Assembly: GCF_022869005.1 (NCBI RefSeq) | Contig: NZ_JALIEA010000005.1 | Location: 30,092 to 94,091 of the forward strand | Reading direction: 5' to 3' | Length of the DNA stretch: 64,000 bases | From: Corynebacterium kalidii | GTDB lineage: Bacteria; Actinomycetota; Actinomycetes; Mycobacteriales; Mycobacteriaceae | Part shown: positions 34,369 through 42,438 of the stretch, piece by piece | How positions within the stretch are numbered: position 1 is the first letter of the stretch | Layout of the letters: each line of letters starts with the position of its first letter | Position numbers and translations under genes: made by a program | The notes under the pieces: model-generated | Seen by the model: the letters and a program-made list of their open reading frames with translations, nothing else | Told to the model about the DNA's origin: nothing | Database searches by the model: none

Positions 34369-35562
34369 ATGCCGACCATCCTGATCAGCTGTAACGCGTT
34401 CAAGGGGTCGGCATCGTCGCGTTCCGTGGGCGAGGCGCTGGCCCGCGGGCTCGCGGCGGCGGGCTGCCACACGGTGGTGGTGCCGTTGGCGGACGGCGGG
34501 GACGGCACCCTCGAGGTCTTCGACGACCTGGGTTTCCGGCGCCGCGCGGTGACGGTGCGTGGCGCCGACGGCCTCCCCGTCGCATCGCAGTACAGCCTGT
34601 CCCCGGGAGCCGGCCCCGACGGCCCCGACGGCCCCGCCGATTCACCAGCCGCCGTGCCGACGGCGGTGATCGAGGTCGCCCGCGCTTGCGGGCTGGACAT
34701 GGTGTCGCCGGACGGGGCGACCCCGGATCCCGGTGACGCCCGGCAGGCGGGTTCCTGGGGTGTCGGCGACCTCCTCCGCGCCGCGCTCGACGACGGGCCC
34801 CGGCGGGTCATCCTCGGTCTCGGCGGAAGCGCCACCACGGACGCGGGGTTCGGTATGGCCCGGGCCCTGGGCGTGGAGTTCCGTGACCACGCCGGACGGG
34901 CCGTGGAGCAGGTCGCCGGGCTGGCGGACGTCGCCACGGTCGACACCGCCGGACTGGATCCCCGGCTGGAGGGCGTCGAGGTTCTGGTCGCCTCCGACGT
35001 GCGTAACCCGCTGTGCGGGCCGGACGGGGCGGCGGCGGTGTTCGGGCCGCAGAAAGGTCTGGTGCCGGGCGACATCGACGAGGTGGACGACGCGGTGCGC
35101 CGTTTCGCCCGGGTGGTGGAGGATACGGTGGGGACGTCCGGGGTGGCCGGGCGGCCCGGTGCGGGTGCCGCGGGTGGACTGGGGTTCATGGCGATGGCGC
35201 TGCTGGGGGCGCGGATGCGCTCCGGGGTGGGACTGGTCATGGACGAGACCGGGTTCACCGGGGCCCTCGACGGGGCGGACCTGGTGGTCACCGGTGAGGG
35301 CAGGCTCGATGCGCAGACTCTCGGCGGCAAGGCGCCGGCCGGAGTCGCCGAGCGGGCCCGTCGGCACGGCGTCCCCGTCGTCGCCGTGTGCGGACAGGAC
35401 CAGCTCGGAGCGTCCGACCTGTTCGTGGCGGTCCACAGCCTCACCGACCACGAGCCGGACGTGGCGGAGTGCATCCGGCGTCCGCTGCCGATCCTGGAAC
35501 GGATCGGGGAGGAGATCGCTGCAGGGCTGGGTCCCGGGTCCGGTTCCGGGGTCGGTTCCTGA
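34369..35562 (+). CDS. Glycerate kinase (GarK/GlxK family)
   Basis: A 397-aa glycerate 2-kinase family protein. Its N-terminus MPTILISCNAFKGSASSRSV and the motifs VPLADGGDGTLEVF, ILGLGGSATTDAGFGMARAL and VTGEGRLDAQTLGGKAPAGV are diagnostic. It feeds glycerate into glycolysis. A short Pro/Asp/Gly insertion (residues 80-100) is not typical. It starts 24 bases after pck, so the two gluconeogenic or C3 genes may share a transcript. Confidence 0.93.
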   Translation: MPTILISCNAFKGSASSRSVGEALARGLAAAGCHTVVVPLADGGDGTLEVFDDLGFRRRAVTVRGADGLPVASQYSLSPGAGPDGPDGPADSPAAVPTAVIEVARACGLDMVSPDGATPDPGDARQAGSWGVGDLLRAALDDGPRRVILGLGGSATTDAGFGMARALGVEFRDHAGRAVEQVAGLADVATVDTAGLDPRLEGVEVLVASDVRNPLCGPDGAAAVFGPQKGLVPGDIDEVDDAVRRFARVVEDTVGTSGVAGRPGAGAAGGLGFMAMALLGARMRSGVGLVMDETGFTGALDGADLVVTGEGRLDAQTLGGKAPAGVAERARRHGVPVVAVCGQDQLGASDLFVAVHSLTDHEPDVAECIRRPLPILERIGEEIAAGLGPGSGSGVGS

Positions 35563-35570
35563 ATCACGGT

Positions 35571-35576
35571 TATGCT
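35571..35576 (+). promoter_or_regulatory. Probable -10 (TATGCT), leaderless start
   Basis: TATGCT lies seven bases before the ATG at 35584. It also explains why an in-frame ATG at 35572 is probably part of the promoter and not a start. Confidence 0.5.
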
Positions 35577-35583
35577 GGGCGGC

Positions 35584-36315
35584 ATGACTGACCGTCCTCT
35601 CACCCGCCACACGATCTTCCAGAATTCCCTGATGACCGCCCTGCTCGACGGCATCTACGACGGTGAGATGACCGTCGGTGAGCTGCTGGGTAAGGGGAAC
35701 TTCGGCCTGGGTACGTTCGACGCCCTCGACGGTGAGATGGTGATCGTCGACGGCACCTGCTACCAGCTGCGGCACGACGGCACCGCGGTGCGCGCCGACC
35801 TGGAGGCCAAAAGCCCGTACGCGGTGGCGACGAACTTCGTGCCACGGATCCGTCGCCGTGCCCCGCAGGACATCCGGCGCTCCGAGCTGTCCGACTTCAT
35901 CGACGAGATGACGCCCTCGGCGAACTACATGTACGCCGTGCGGATCACCGGGCGGTTCCGCGAGGTGACGACGCGGACCGTCGTCCGCCAGTCGAAGCCG
36001 TACCCGCCGATGACGGAGGCGGTGGGCGATGACGCGGAGCAGCGCTTCACGGACATCTCCGGGGTGATCGCGGGCTTCCGCACCCCGGTGTTCGAGAAGG
36101 GGATCTCGGTGCCGGGCTGCCATGTGCACTTCATCGACGACGACCGGACCTCCGGCGGGCATGTCCTGGACTTCACCCTCGCCGAGGGCAAGATCGAACT
36201 GTGCCCGGGGACCGACCTGGACCTACGGTTGCCGTTGACCTCGACGTTCTCGGCGGCGAACCTGGACCCGGCGGACCTCGACGAGCAACTGCACGCCACC
36301 GAGGTCAAGGACTGA
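35584..36315 (+). CDS. Alpha-acetolactate decarboxylase
   Basis: A 243-aa ALDC (AlsD/BudA family) that converts acetolactate to acetoin. The zinc-binding pattern His-X-His then His ten residues on is present in CHVHFIDDDRTSGGHVLDF, and the N-terminal TIFQNSLMTALLDGIYDGEM with Glu is typical. Length matches the family (about 240-260). No acetolactate synthase gene is beside it; the biosynthetic IlvBN presumably supplies substrate. The gene is patchy among corynebacteria, so this looks like an accessory acetoin branch. Confidence 0.93.
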   Translation: MTDRPLTRHTIFQNSLMTALLDGIYDGEMTVGELLGKGNFGLGTFDALDGEMVIVDGTCYQLRHDGTAVRADLEAKSPYAVATNFVPRIRRRAPQDIRRSELSDFIDEMTPSANYMYAVRITGRFREVTTRTVVRQSKPYPPMTEAVGDDAEQRFTDISGVIAGFRTPVFEKGISVPGCHVHFIDDDRTSGGHVLDFTLAEGKIELCPGTDLDLRLPLTSTFSAANLDPADLDEQLHATEVKD

Positions 36316-36360
36316 CCCACTCCGGCGCGCTCCGGTGGGTTCCGGCGCACCTCGGCTGGT

Positions 36361-37968
36361 TCAGCCGATCGGGCGTGACGGAGCGGAGGTGACGTCGGTG
36401 TGCCCGGTACGCAGGTACTCCACGACGGCGTCGTCGACGACGGTGTTGCCCACGCCGACCTGTGCATGTCCGGGGCCGTCCACGGTGATGACGTGGCTGG
36501 TCATCGCCTCCGCCATCGGACGGTGGGTGCGGTAGACGGTCTGCGGGTCGCCGGTGCCCTGGATCTGCAGCGGACGGGTGTCCAGACCGTCGCCGTTGAT
36601 GTCCACGAAGGGGGCGTCCGGTGTGGTGCCGGAGCAGCTGATCCCGGCGGCGGCCATGTCACCCGGGGCGACGAACGGATCCTGGACGACCATGCCGTTC
36701 CACACGGCCCCGGGGATGCGCGTGTAGTCGGGTGCCACCTGGTTCTCGTTGCAGATCACCATGGCCTGCATGTAGACGGGGACCGTGGCGGACGGGTCCT
36801 GGGCCTGGGCGGCGAGTTCGTCGATGTCGGGGACGTCCTCGGTGCCGGCGACCATGCCGGCCAGGGTCCCCCAGCTGTTCGGGGACGGGAGCATCATCCG
36901 GGTCAGTGCCAGGGTCATCGAGGTGCTCTGGACGGCGCCGGGCGCGCTGACCATGCGGAAGAGGTTCTCCAGCTGTGCCCGGGGATGCCCGGTCGCCGTG
37001 AGGACGTCGGCGGCGGGCTGGCCGGCCCACTGCAGACCCTGGGGCAGGTCACCGACCTGCGCCGGCGGCGGTACGACGGTCGGGTTCGTCCCGGACTCCT
37101 CCACGACCACCCGCGACCAGGCCCGGTACACCTCCAACGGTGTTTCGCCGAGGCCGTAGGTGTCGTTGTTGTCGGCGGTCCACTGCAGGAAGTCGTGGAG
37201 AGCGCCGGTGTACCCGCCGGACTGGTCGTCGAGGACACCGGCCCAGGCACGCTTCGTGTCGAAGCCTGAGTCGAGGACCGTCCGATCGGTGCGGTCGGGG
37301 TACTTCGTGGCGTACGTCGAGGCGAGATGGGTTCCGTAGCTCAGGCCGAGAAGTGAGATGCTGTCCTCGCCCAGGGCGGCGCGGACATCGTCCCAGTCGT
37401 CGGCTGTCTCGGAGGTGTTCAGGGCGTCGGTGTACCCCGGCGTCCCCGTCTCGCAGGCGGCCTTGAGGTACGCCCCGGGCTCCAGCTGCGCGCGTACCGG
37501 GTCGAATCCGGGGTCGTGGTCGCAGTCCACCGGGGTCGAGCCGGTGAGCCCACGGGGCTGTACCGCCACGAGATCCCATTCGCTCCGCAGTTCCTCGGGC
37601 CAGGACATGGCACCCTCCCCGTCGTAGCCGAAGAAGGAGTAGCCGTCGCCGCCGGGACCTCCGGGGTTGCCGAACAGTGCGCCGCGGCGGGAGTCCGGGT
37701 CGGACGCGGGGATGCGCACGAAGCCGACGGAGATCTCCGCACCGTCGGGGTCGGCGTGGTACATCGGCACGTCGACACGTCCGCACTCGGCGGTCTCCAC
37801 GGTGACGAGCTCCGGACAGGCCTCCCAGGTGATCTCGTCGGACACGGCGGGCCGGGCGACGCCCCCGGTCGGGGCATCAACGGCGGTGCCTGCGGCGGCG
37901 ACGGGGAGCCCACCGGCGGTGACTGCGAGGGTGGCCAGGACTGCGGACATGGAGGTACGGGCGCGCAA
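36361..37968 (-). CDS. Secreted alpha/beta hydrolase, tripeptidyl-aminopeptidase (TAP) type
   Basis: A 535-aa exported hydrolase of peptidase family S33. The signal peptide covers residues 1-26. Oxyanion region LFGNPGGPGGDGYSF, nucleophile Ser in GLSYGTHLAS, and the C-terminal TAP-like domain with GTGDPQTVYRTH (Asp) and GPGHAQVG (His) are visible. The start is TTG, supported by AGGAG about ten bases before it; an ATG six codons later is possible. It is likely a wall-associated peptidase; the substrate is unknown. It is convergent with the acetolactate decarboxylase gene. Confidence 0.9.
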   Translation of the reverse strand: MRARTSMSAVLATLAVTAGGLPVAAAGTAVDAPTGGVARPAVSDEITWEACPELVTVETAECGRVDVPMYHADPDGAEISVGFVRIPASDPDSRRGALFGNPGGPGGDGYSFFGYDGEGAMSWPEELRSEWDLVAVQPRGLTGSTPVDCDHDPGFDPVRAQLEPGAYLKAACETGTPGYTDALNTSETADDWDDVRAALGEDSISLLGLSYGTHLASTYATKYPDRTDRTVLDSGFDTKRAWAGVLDDQSGGYTGALHDFLQWTADNNDTYGLGETPLEVYRAWSRVVVEESGTNPTVVPPPAQVGDLPQGLQWAGQPAADVLTATGHPRAQLENLFRMVSAPGAVQSTSMTLALTRMMLPSPNSWGTLAGMVAGTEDVPDIDELAAQAQDPSATVPVYMQAMVICNENQVAPDYTRIPGAVWNGMVVQDPFVAPGDMAAAGISCSGTTPDAPFVDINGDGLDTRPLQIQGTGDPQTVYRTHRPMAEAMTSHVITVDGPGHAQVGVGNTVVDDAVVEYLRTGHTDVTSAPSRPIG

Positions 37969-38089
37969 TGGTACGGATTCTCCTGAAACGTGGTGAAGAG
38001 TTTACCCTTGGAAAACAGTGTACATCCTGCGCTGCCTCGTCTCCGAGGAGGGCGAGGGGCGTCCGGGATCGATGAAAAGGAGCCCCAGA

Positions 38090-38473
38090 GTGGTGTCCGT
38101 ACTCAGTTCGCTCGGAGCTCTCGTCCTCGTGACCGCCATCGGTTTCGACATGGCCCGCAGGTCCGCGGCGGGGACGTTCCGGAGGAACCACATCTACGGC
38201 CTGCGGGTGCCGTCCACCCTGTCCTCGGACGAGGCGTGGGACGCCGGCCATCGGGCGGCGGTCCCGCACATGAGGGTGTCCGGCTGGTTCGGGGTGGTGA
38301 TGACCGTGATCACCGTGGCGCTGATCCTCGGCTTCGTCGTCTCGGGCAACGACGTCCCCGAGGCGCTGGTCGCTGTGCCGTTGACCGCCGTGTGCCTCCA
38401 GACCGTGGCGGTCGTCGTGGGGACGGTCGCGGCCAACAAGGCGGCGAAGAAGGTCCAGGCCGGGCGACGCTGA
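38090..38473 (+). CDS. SdpI-family membrane protein
   Basis: A 127-aa protein with three TM helices and the SdpI signature around RNHIYGLRVPSTLSSDEAWDAGHRAA. In Bacillus, SdpI protects against the SDP toxin and signals; most actinobacterial members are uncharacterised. The GTG at 38090 is chosen because AAAGGAG lies seven bases upstream; the open frame begins at 38018 but lacks a ribosome site there. Confidence 0.82.
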   Translation: MVSVLSSLGALVLVTAIGFDMARRSAAGTFRRNHIYGLRVPSTLSSDEAWDAGHRAAVPHMRVSGWFGVVMTVITVALILGFVVSGNDVPEALVAVPLTAVCLQTVAVVVGTVAANKAAKKVQAGRR

Positions 38474-38562
38474 CGGGTCGGATCGGTCTCTGCGCAGGTC
38501 CGGGGGCCCTGTGCCACCCCTTGTCTGTCATATCGGCCCCGTGTAGGGTCCATAGTCGCAAA

Positions 38563-38578
38563 CAGACCGATCTGTCCA
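38563..38578. promoter_or_regulatory. McbR-like operator upstream of the YeeE-TusA gene
   Basis: CAGACCGATCTGTCCA resembles the sulphur repressor McbR site TAGAC-N6-GTCTA of C. glutamicum (eight of ten core bases). It also contains a perfect ACAGA-N4-TCTGT repeat. It lies 26-41 bases before the start, just after a possible -10 (CATAGT), a position suited to repression. Confidence 0.4.
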
Positions 38579-38603
38579 TTGGCGGATCCCAGGGAGGAAC
38601 CTC

Positions 38604-40061
38604 ATGCTCATCACCGGACTGGCCGTCGGTGCCGTCCTCGGCTTCGTCATGCAACGCGGCCGGTTCTGCGTCACCGGCTTTCTCCGCGACATCTTCACCC
38701 AGCGGACGTGGCGCGGGGTAACCGCGCTGCTCGTCGTGATCGCCGTCCACGCCGTCGGCCTCACCGCGCTGACCAGTGCCGGGGTCATCGAACCGTCGGT
38801 CGGCGACTTCGCGCCGCTGGCCGTGGTCGTCGGCGGTGTCATCTTCGGTCTCGGCATCGTCCTGGCCGGCGGCTGTGCGTCCGGCACGTGGTACCGCTCC
38901 GGCGAGGGGCTCGTCGGCTCCTGGATCGCCCTGGCGATGTACGCCCTGTCGGCGGCGGCGATGAACTACGGCCCGCTGTCCGGGATGAACGACTGGCTCG
39001 GCGGGTACACCGTCGAGGCCACGACCGTCCCGGAGACCTTGGGGGTCACCCCGTGGGTGTTCGTGGTGCTGATCGTCGTGGTCACGGCCATGATGGTCCG
39101 ACACTACGTCGCCCGCGACCGTGCGACCCCGACACCGGCCACCCTCGCCCCGAAGAAGACCGGGCTGGCGCACCTGCTCACCGAGAAGCCGTGGCACTTC
39201 TACGTGACCGCGGCGGTGGTCGGTGTCATCGGTGTCGTCGCCTGGCCGCTGTCCGCGGCGACCGGCCGTAACTCCGGTCTCGGCATCACCACCCCGTCGG
39301 CGGACGTGGCGTCCTGGATCACCACCGCGAACCCGGCGAACTGGAACTGGGGTGTGCTGCTGGTCCTCGGTATCCTCGTCGGCTCCTTCATCGCCGCCAA
39401 GGCGTCCGGCGAGTTCCGTGTGCGTGTCCCGGACGGCCGGCAGGCGGTGCGGTCCGTGGCCGGTGGCGTGATGATGGGCGTCGGTGCCGTGTGGGCCGGC
39501 GGCTGCACCGTGGGCAACGGGATGGTCCAGACGTCCCTGTTCAGCTACCAGGGGTGGGTGGCGATCATCGCGATCGCCCTCGGCGTCGGTGCCGCCGCGA
39601 AGATCTGGCTGAAGCCGGACCAGCCGTACAACCCGCAGGACGACGCCCCGTCGGCACAGGACGGCACCGACGGCACCGACGGCACGGGCGGAACGGTCCC
39701 CGCACAGGTCATGACGGGCGCTGCCGCCGCGTCGTCCGGTACCGCGGTGCTCACCGCGCCGGTGCTGAACACCGCGGCGGTGGGCCTGGTCGGCGCGTCC
39801 CGTGACAAGGGGGGTCTCACGGACCTGGGCGACGGACGGTGGAGGATGGACACCCTGGGTGCGGTGTGCCCGTTCCCGTTGATCGAGGCCAAGGACGCTA
39901 TCCGGCGCATCGACGTCGGGGACGAGCTCGTCATCGAGTTCGACTGCACCCAGGCGACCGACGCCCTGCCGCGGTGGGCGGCGACGGACGGTCACGAGGT
40001 CACCCGGTTCGAGGCGGTCGGGGACGCCGGCTGGGTGATCGACGTCAGACGGGGTGTGTAG
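38604..40061 (+). CDS. YeeE/YedE-family sulphur transporter fused to TusA
   Basis: A 485-aa fusion. Residues 1-340 form the YeeE/YedE (TsuA-type) channel with about nine TM helices and the conserved Cys motifs QRGRFCVTG, LAGGCASGTWYR and WAGGCTVGNGMVQ. A linker of about 60 residues follows, then a TusA/SirA domain with the active Cys in LGAVCPFPLIEAK. YeeE homologues import thiosulphate and separate TusA-like YeeD proteins take up the sulphur; here both are in one chain. Ribosome site GGGAGGAA precedes the ATG. Regulation by sulphur status is suggested by the McbR-like repeat. Confidence 0.9.
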   Translation: MLITGLAVGAVLGFVMQRGRFCVTGFLRDIFTQRTWRGVTALLVVIAVHAVGLTALTSAGVIEPSVGDFAPLAVVVGGVIFGLGIVLAGGCASGTWYRSGEGLVGSWIALAMYALSAAAMNYGPLSGMNDWLGGYTVEATTVPETLGVTPWVFVVLIVVVTAMMVRHYVARDRATPTPATLAPKKTGLAHLLTEKPWHFYVTAAVVGVIGVVAWPLSAATGRNSGLGITTPSADVASWITTANPANWNWGVLLVLGILVGSFIAAKASGEFRVRVPDGRQAVRSVAGGVMMGVGAVWAGGCTVGNGMVQTSLFSYQGWVAIIAIALGVGAAAKIWLKPDQPYNPQDDAPSAQDGTDGTDGTGGTVPAQVMTGAAAASSGTAVLTAPVLNTAAVGLVGASRDKGGLTDLGDGRWRMDTLGAVCPFPLIEAKDAIRRIDVGDELVIEFDCTQATDALPRWAATDGHEVTRFEAVGDAGWVIDVRRGV

Positions 40062-40103
40062 GGGCGCGTCCTGTCGCGGGGAGTGCGGAGGTTTCGCTAA
40101 CCT

Positions 40104-41180
40104 GTGACCATCGACGTTTCAGTTCATTCCTCGGCCCCTGCCTGGCGGTACGTCCCCGGCCGGTCGTTCCGGCGCTTTCTCGCGACCGGGTGCATCGACC
40201 TGGCCGGCAGTCTCGCCTTCCGTACACTGCTCGCCCTCTTCCCTGCGCTCATCGCCCTGGTGTCGATCCTGGGTCTGTTCGGCCAGAGCGAGGAGAGCGT
40301 GGTGTCGATGCTCGACGAGGCGGAGAGGGTCGTGCCGGCATCCGCCTGGGGAGCGGTGGAGCCGGTGCTCCAGGACATCCTGAACACCTCGGCCGCGGGG
40401 TTGGGCCTGTTCATCGGCCTGTTGACCACCCTGTGGACCGCCTCCGGGTACGTCAAGACCTTCGGCCGGGCGATGAACAGCATCTACGGCGCCCCTGAGG
40501 GACGTGGTCTGATCAAGTACAACGTCCAGATGTACCTGCTCACCGCCTTTCTACTGGTCCTCATGGCCTTCGGTTTCGTTGCGCTCGGTGTCTCCGGCCC
40601 GATCGCGGAGATGCTCGGTTCCCTGGTCGGTCTCCAGGAGACGACGCTGCGGGTCTGGGGTGTGGCACGGTGGGGTGTGATTGCCGTCGTCGTCATCCTG
40701 TTCGTCGGGCTGCTGTACCGGACGACGCCGAACATCCGGGTCAAGGGCATGTGGTGGGTCAGTCCCGGGGCCGTGCTGGCGATCGCCGGCGCTGTCCTGG
40801 CCTCGGTGGTGTTCTTCTTCTACGTCGTCAACTTCGGGAACTACAGCATCACCTACGGTGCCCTGGCCGGCGTGGTGATCCTGATGCTGTGGCTGTTCAT
40901 CGTCAATATCGTGCTGCTGTTCGGGGCCGTGGTCGACAGTGAGGTCGAACGGGTCCGGCAGCTGAAGGCGGGGTTGCCGGCGGAGGAGAGCCTGCAGGTG
41001 GAGACACGGGACACCGTGGCCATCGAGAAGGCGGAGGAGCAGCTCGCCCGTGACATGGAACGGGCCAGGACGGTGCGGGAGGCCGCGGAATCTGCAGAGG
41101 CCGGGGAGGCCGGGGACGACTCCGTCGCGCCAGGGGATCCGGCGGCGCGTCCGGCGGCGGGGTCGACGTCGTCGGACTAG
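40104..41180 (+). CDS. YihY/BrkB-family membrane protein
   Basis: A 358-aa protein with six TM helices of the YihY family (older name ribonuclease BN, which is a misnomer). Typical features are DLAGSLAFRTLLALFPALIA, the FGRAMNSIYGAPEGRG segment, LYRTTPNIRVKG and the final SITYGALAGVVILMLWLF. The C-terminal 75 residues are a charged, probably helical cytosolic tail. The start is GTG; a TAACCT hexamer directly abuts it, so the promoter and start assignment remain uncertain. Role unknown. Confidence 0.88.
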   Translation: MTIDVSVHSSAPAWRYVPGRSFRRFLATGCIDLAGSLAFRTLLALFPALIALVSILGLFGQSEESVVSMLDEAERVVPASAWGAVEPVLQDILNTSAAGLGLFIGLLTTLWTASGYVKTFGRAMNSIYGAPEGRGLIKYNVQMYLLTAFLLVLMAFGFVALGVSGPIAEMLGSLVGLQETTLRVWGVARWGVIAVVVILFVGLLYRTTPNIRVKGMWWVSPGAVLAIAGAVLASVVFFFYVVNFGNYSITYGALAGVVILMLWLFIVNIVLLFGAVVDSEVERVRQLKAGLPAEESLQVETRDTVAIEKAEEQLARDMERARTVREAAESAEAGEAGDDSVAPGDPAARPAAGSTSSD

Positions 41181-41256
41181 TTTCCTGTTTCCGTTCCACA
41201 ACGATTCCTTCTCGAGTAGCGTTCTGTGGTGATCACTACAAGTTCGCTACGACACG

Positions 41257-42438
41257 ATGGAGGACACCATGGCATGTCCGATCTCCGGCCATGAGAACGA
41301 CGCACCCACTGCGGCACAGGACACCACGCCCCGGAGGTTCCGCCGCGGCGGGAAGGGGGACACCCTGGTCCGCGCCGACGAGGGGTTCTTCGGGCCGGGC
41401 TCGGTCGCCTGGAAGGTCTGGACCTACCCGGCGTCCGCGCTGCAGGGCTTCTTCCGTGCCGTCACCATCGAGCACCTCGACCCGGACCTGGTCGCCGCCG
41501 TCGACGCCTCCGGTCAGGTCATCAAGCGCATGCCCGTGCGCTACGACCGCACCATGGAGTACTTCGCGGCCGTCACCTTCGCCGACGCACAGACCGTGAC
41601 CCGGATGTCCGACATCCTCATGAAGGTTCACGACCGATCCTACGGCGTGAACCCGGTGACCGGGAACGACTACGAGGCGAACAAGCCGTCCTCGCAGCTG
41701 TGGATCCTGGTCACCGCCTGGCACTCGATCCTGTACGTCTACGAGAAGTTCGGCCCCGGCACACTCTCCCGCGACGAGGAGAACGAGTACTGGGCCCAGA
41801 TGAAGATCGCGGCACAGTTCCAGCCCATCGACCTCGACGACGTGCCGTCCACCCGTGGCGAGGTGCAGGCGTACCTCGACAGCTGGCGCGAGAAGCTCTC
41901 GGCCTCGGAAGCGGCGGTCTACAACATCTCCGAGATCCTCGACGCCTTCGAGAACGCCTTCGTCGACCTCCCGAAGCCTCTGCGGATGATCGGACGCCCG
42001 CTGTTCCGGCGGAGTGTCATCGCGACGTACCCGCACTGGATGCGCGGCATGATGGGCCTGAAGCAGTCCAAGGCCATGGATGCGGCGATGTTCGCGCTGT
42101 GGAAGCCCATCTTGACCGCATTCAGTAAGTCCCCGGGTGCCGTGATGTGGGTCGTGGGCAGGATCTGCCCCCGTGCCGAGCGCTACATCGACCCGGCGAT
42201 CCGCGGGATCCCCGCCGAGACACCGAAGGTGTACACCCCCGAGGTCGCCCGACGGATGTTCGGTGTCCCGCAGACCCCGCGCGAGCAGCGCGAGGAGCTG
42301 CTGAGGCTCCGTGCCGAGGGCAAGGGCCAGAAAGCCTACGACCACAACCACCAGGACACGATCCTCGAGTTCAAGAACGCCGAGTCCGAGGACACCGCCA
42401 AGGAGACCCTCGAGGCCGACGGCTACAAGGTCGGCTAG
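41257..42438 (+). CDS. Oxygenase MpaB-like protein (DUF2236)
   Basis: A 393-aa protein of the DUF2236 family, which includes the haem b rubber oxygenase Lcp and fungal MpaB. Motifs typical of the family are present: ADEGFFGPGSVAWKV, FADAQTVTRMSDILMKVHD and ANKPSSQLWILVTAWHSIL, the last holding a His that may bind haem. No signal peptide is seen. The substrate is unknown. It overlaps the convergent phospholipase gene by four bases. Confidence 0.88.
   Translation: MEDTMACPISGHENDAPTAAQDTTPRRFRRGGKGDTLVRADEGFFGPGSVAWKVWTYPASALQGFFRAVTIEHLDPDLVAAVDASGQVIKRMPVRYDRTMEYFAAVTFADAQTVTRMSDILMKVHDRSYGVNPVTGNDYEANKPSSQLWILVTAWHSILYVYEKFGPGTLSRDEENEYWAQMKIAAQFQPIDLDDVPSTRGEVQAYLDSWREKLSASEAAVYNISEILDAFENAFVDLPKPLRMIGRPLFRRSVIATYPHWMRGMMGLKQSKAMDAAMFALWKPILTAFSKSPGAVMWVVGRICPRAERYIDPAIRGIPAETPKVYTPEVARRMFGVPQTPREQREELLRLRAEGKGQKAYDHNHQDTILEFKNAESEDTAKETLEADGYKVG

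Noticed and set aside
40098..40104. TAACCT as -10 for the YihY gene
   Set aside because: It abuts the GTG start, which would leave the start codon outside the transcript, and no later start codon fits; so neither promoter nor an alternative start was called.
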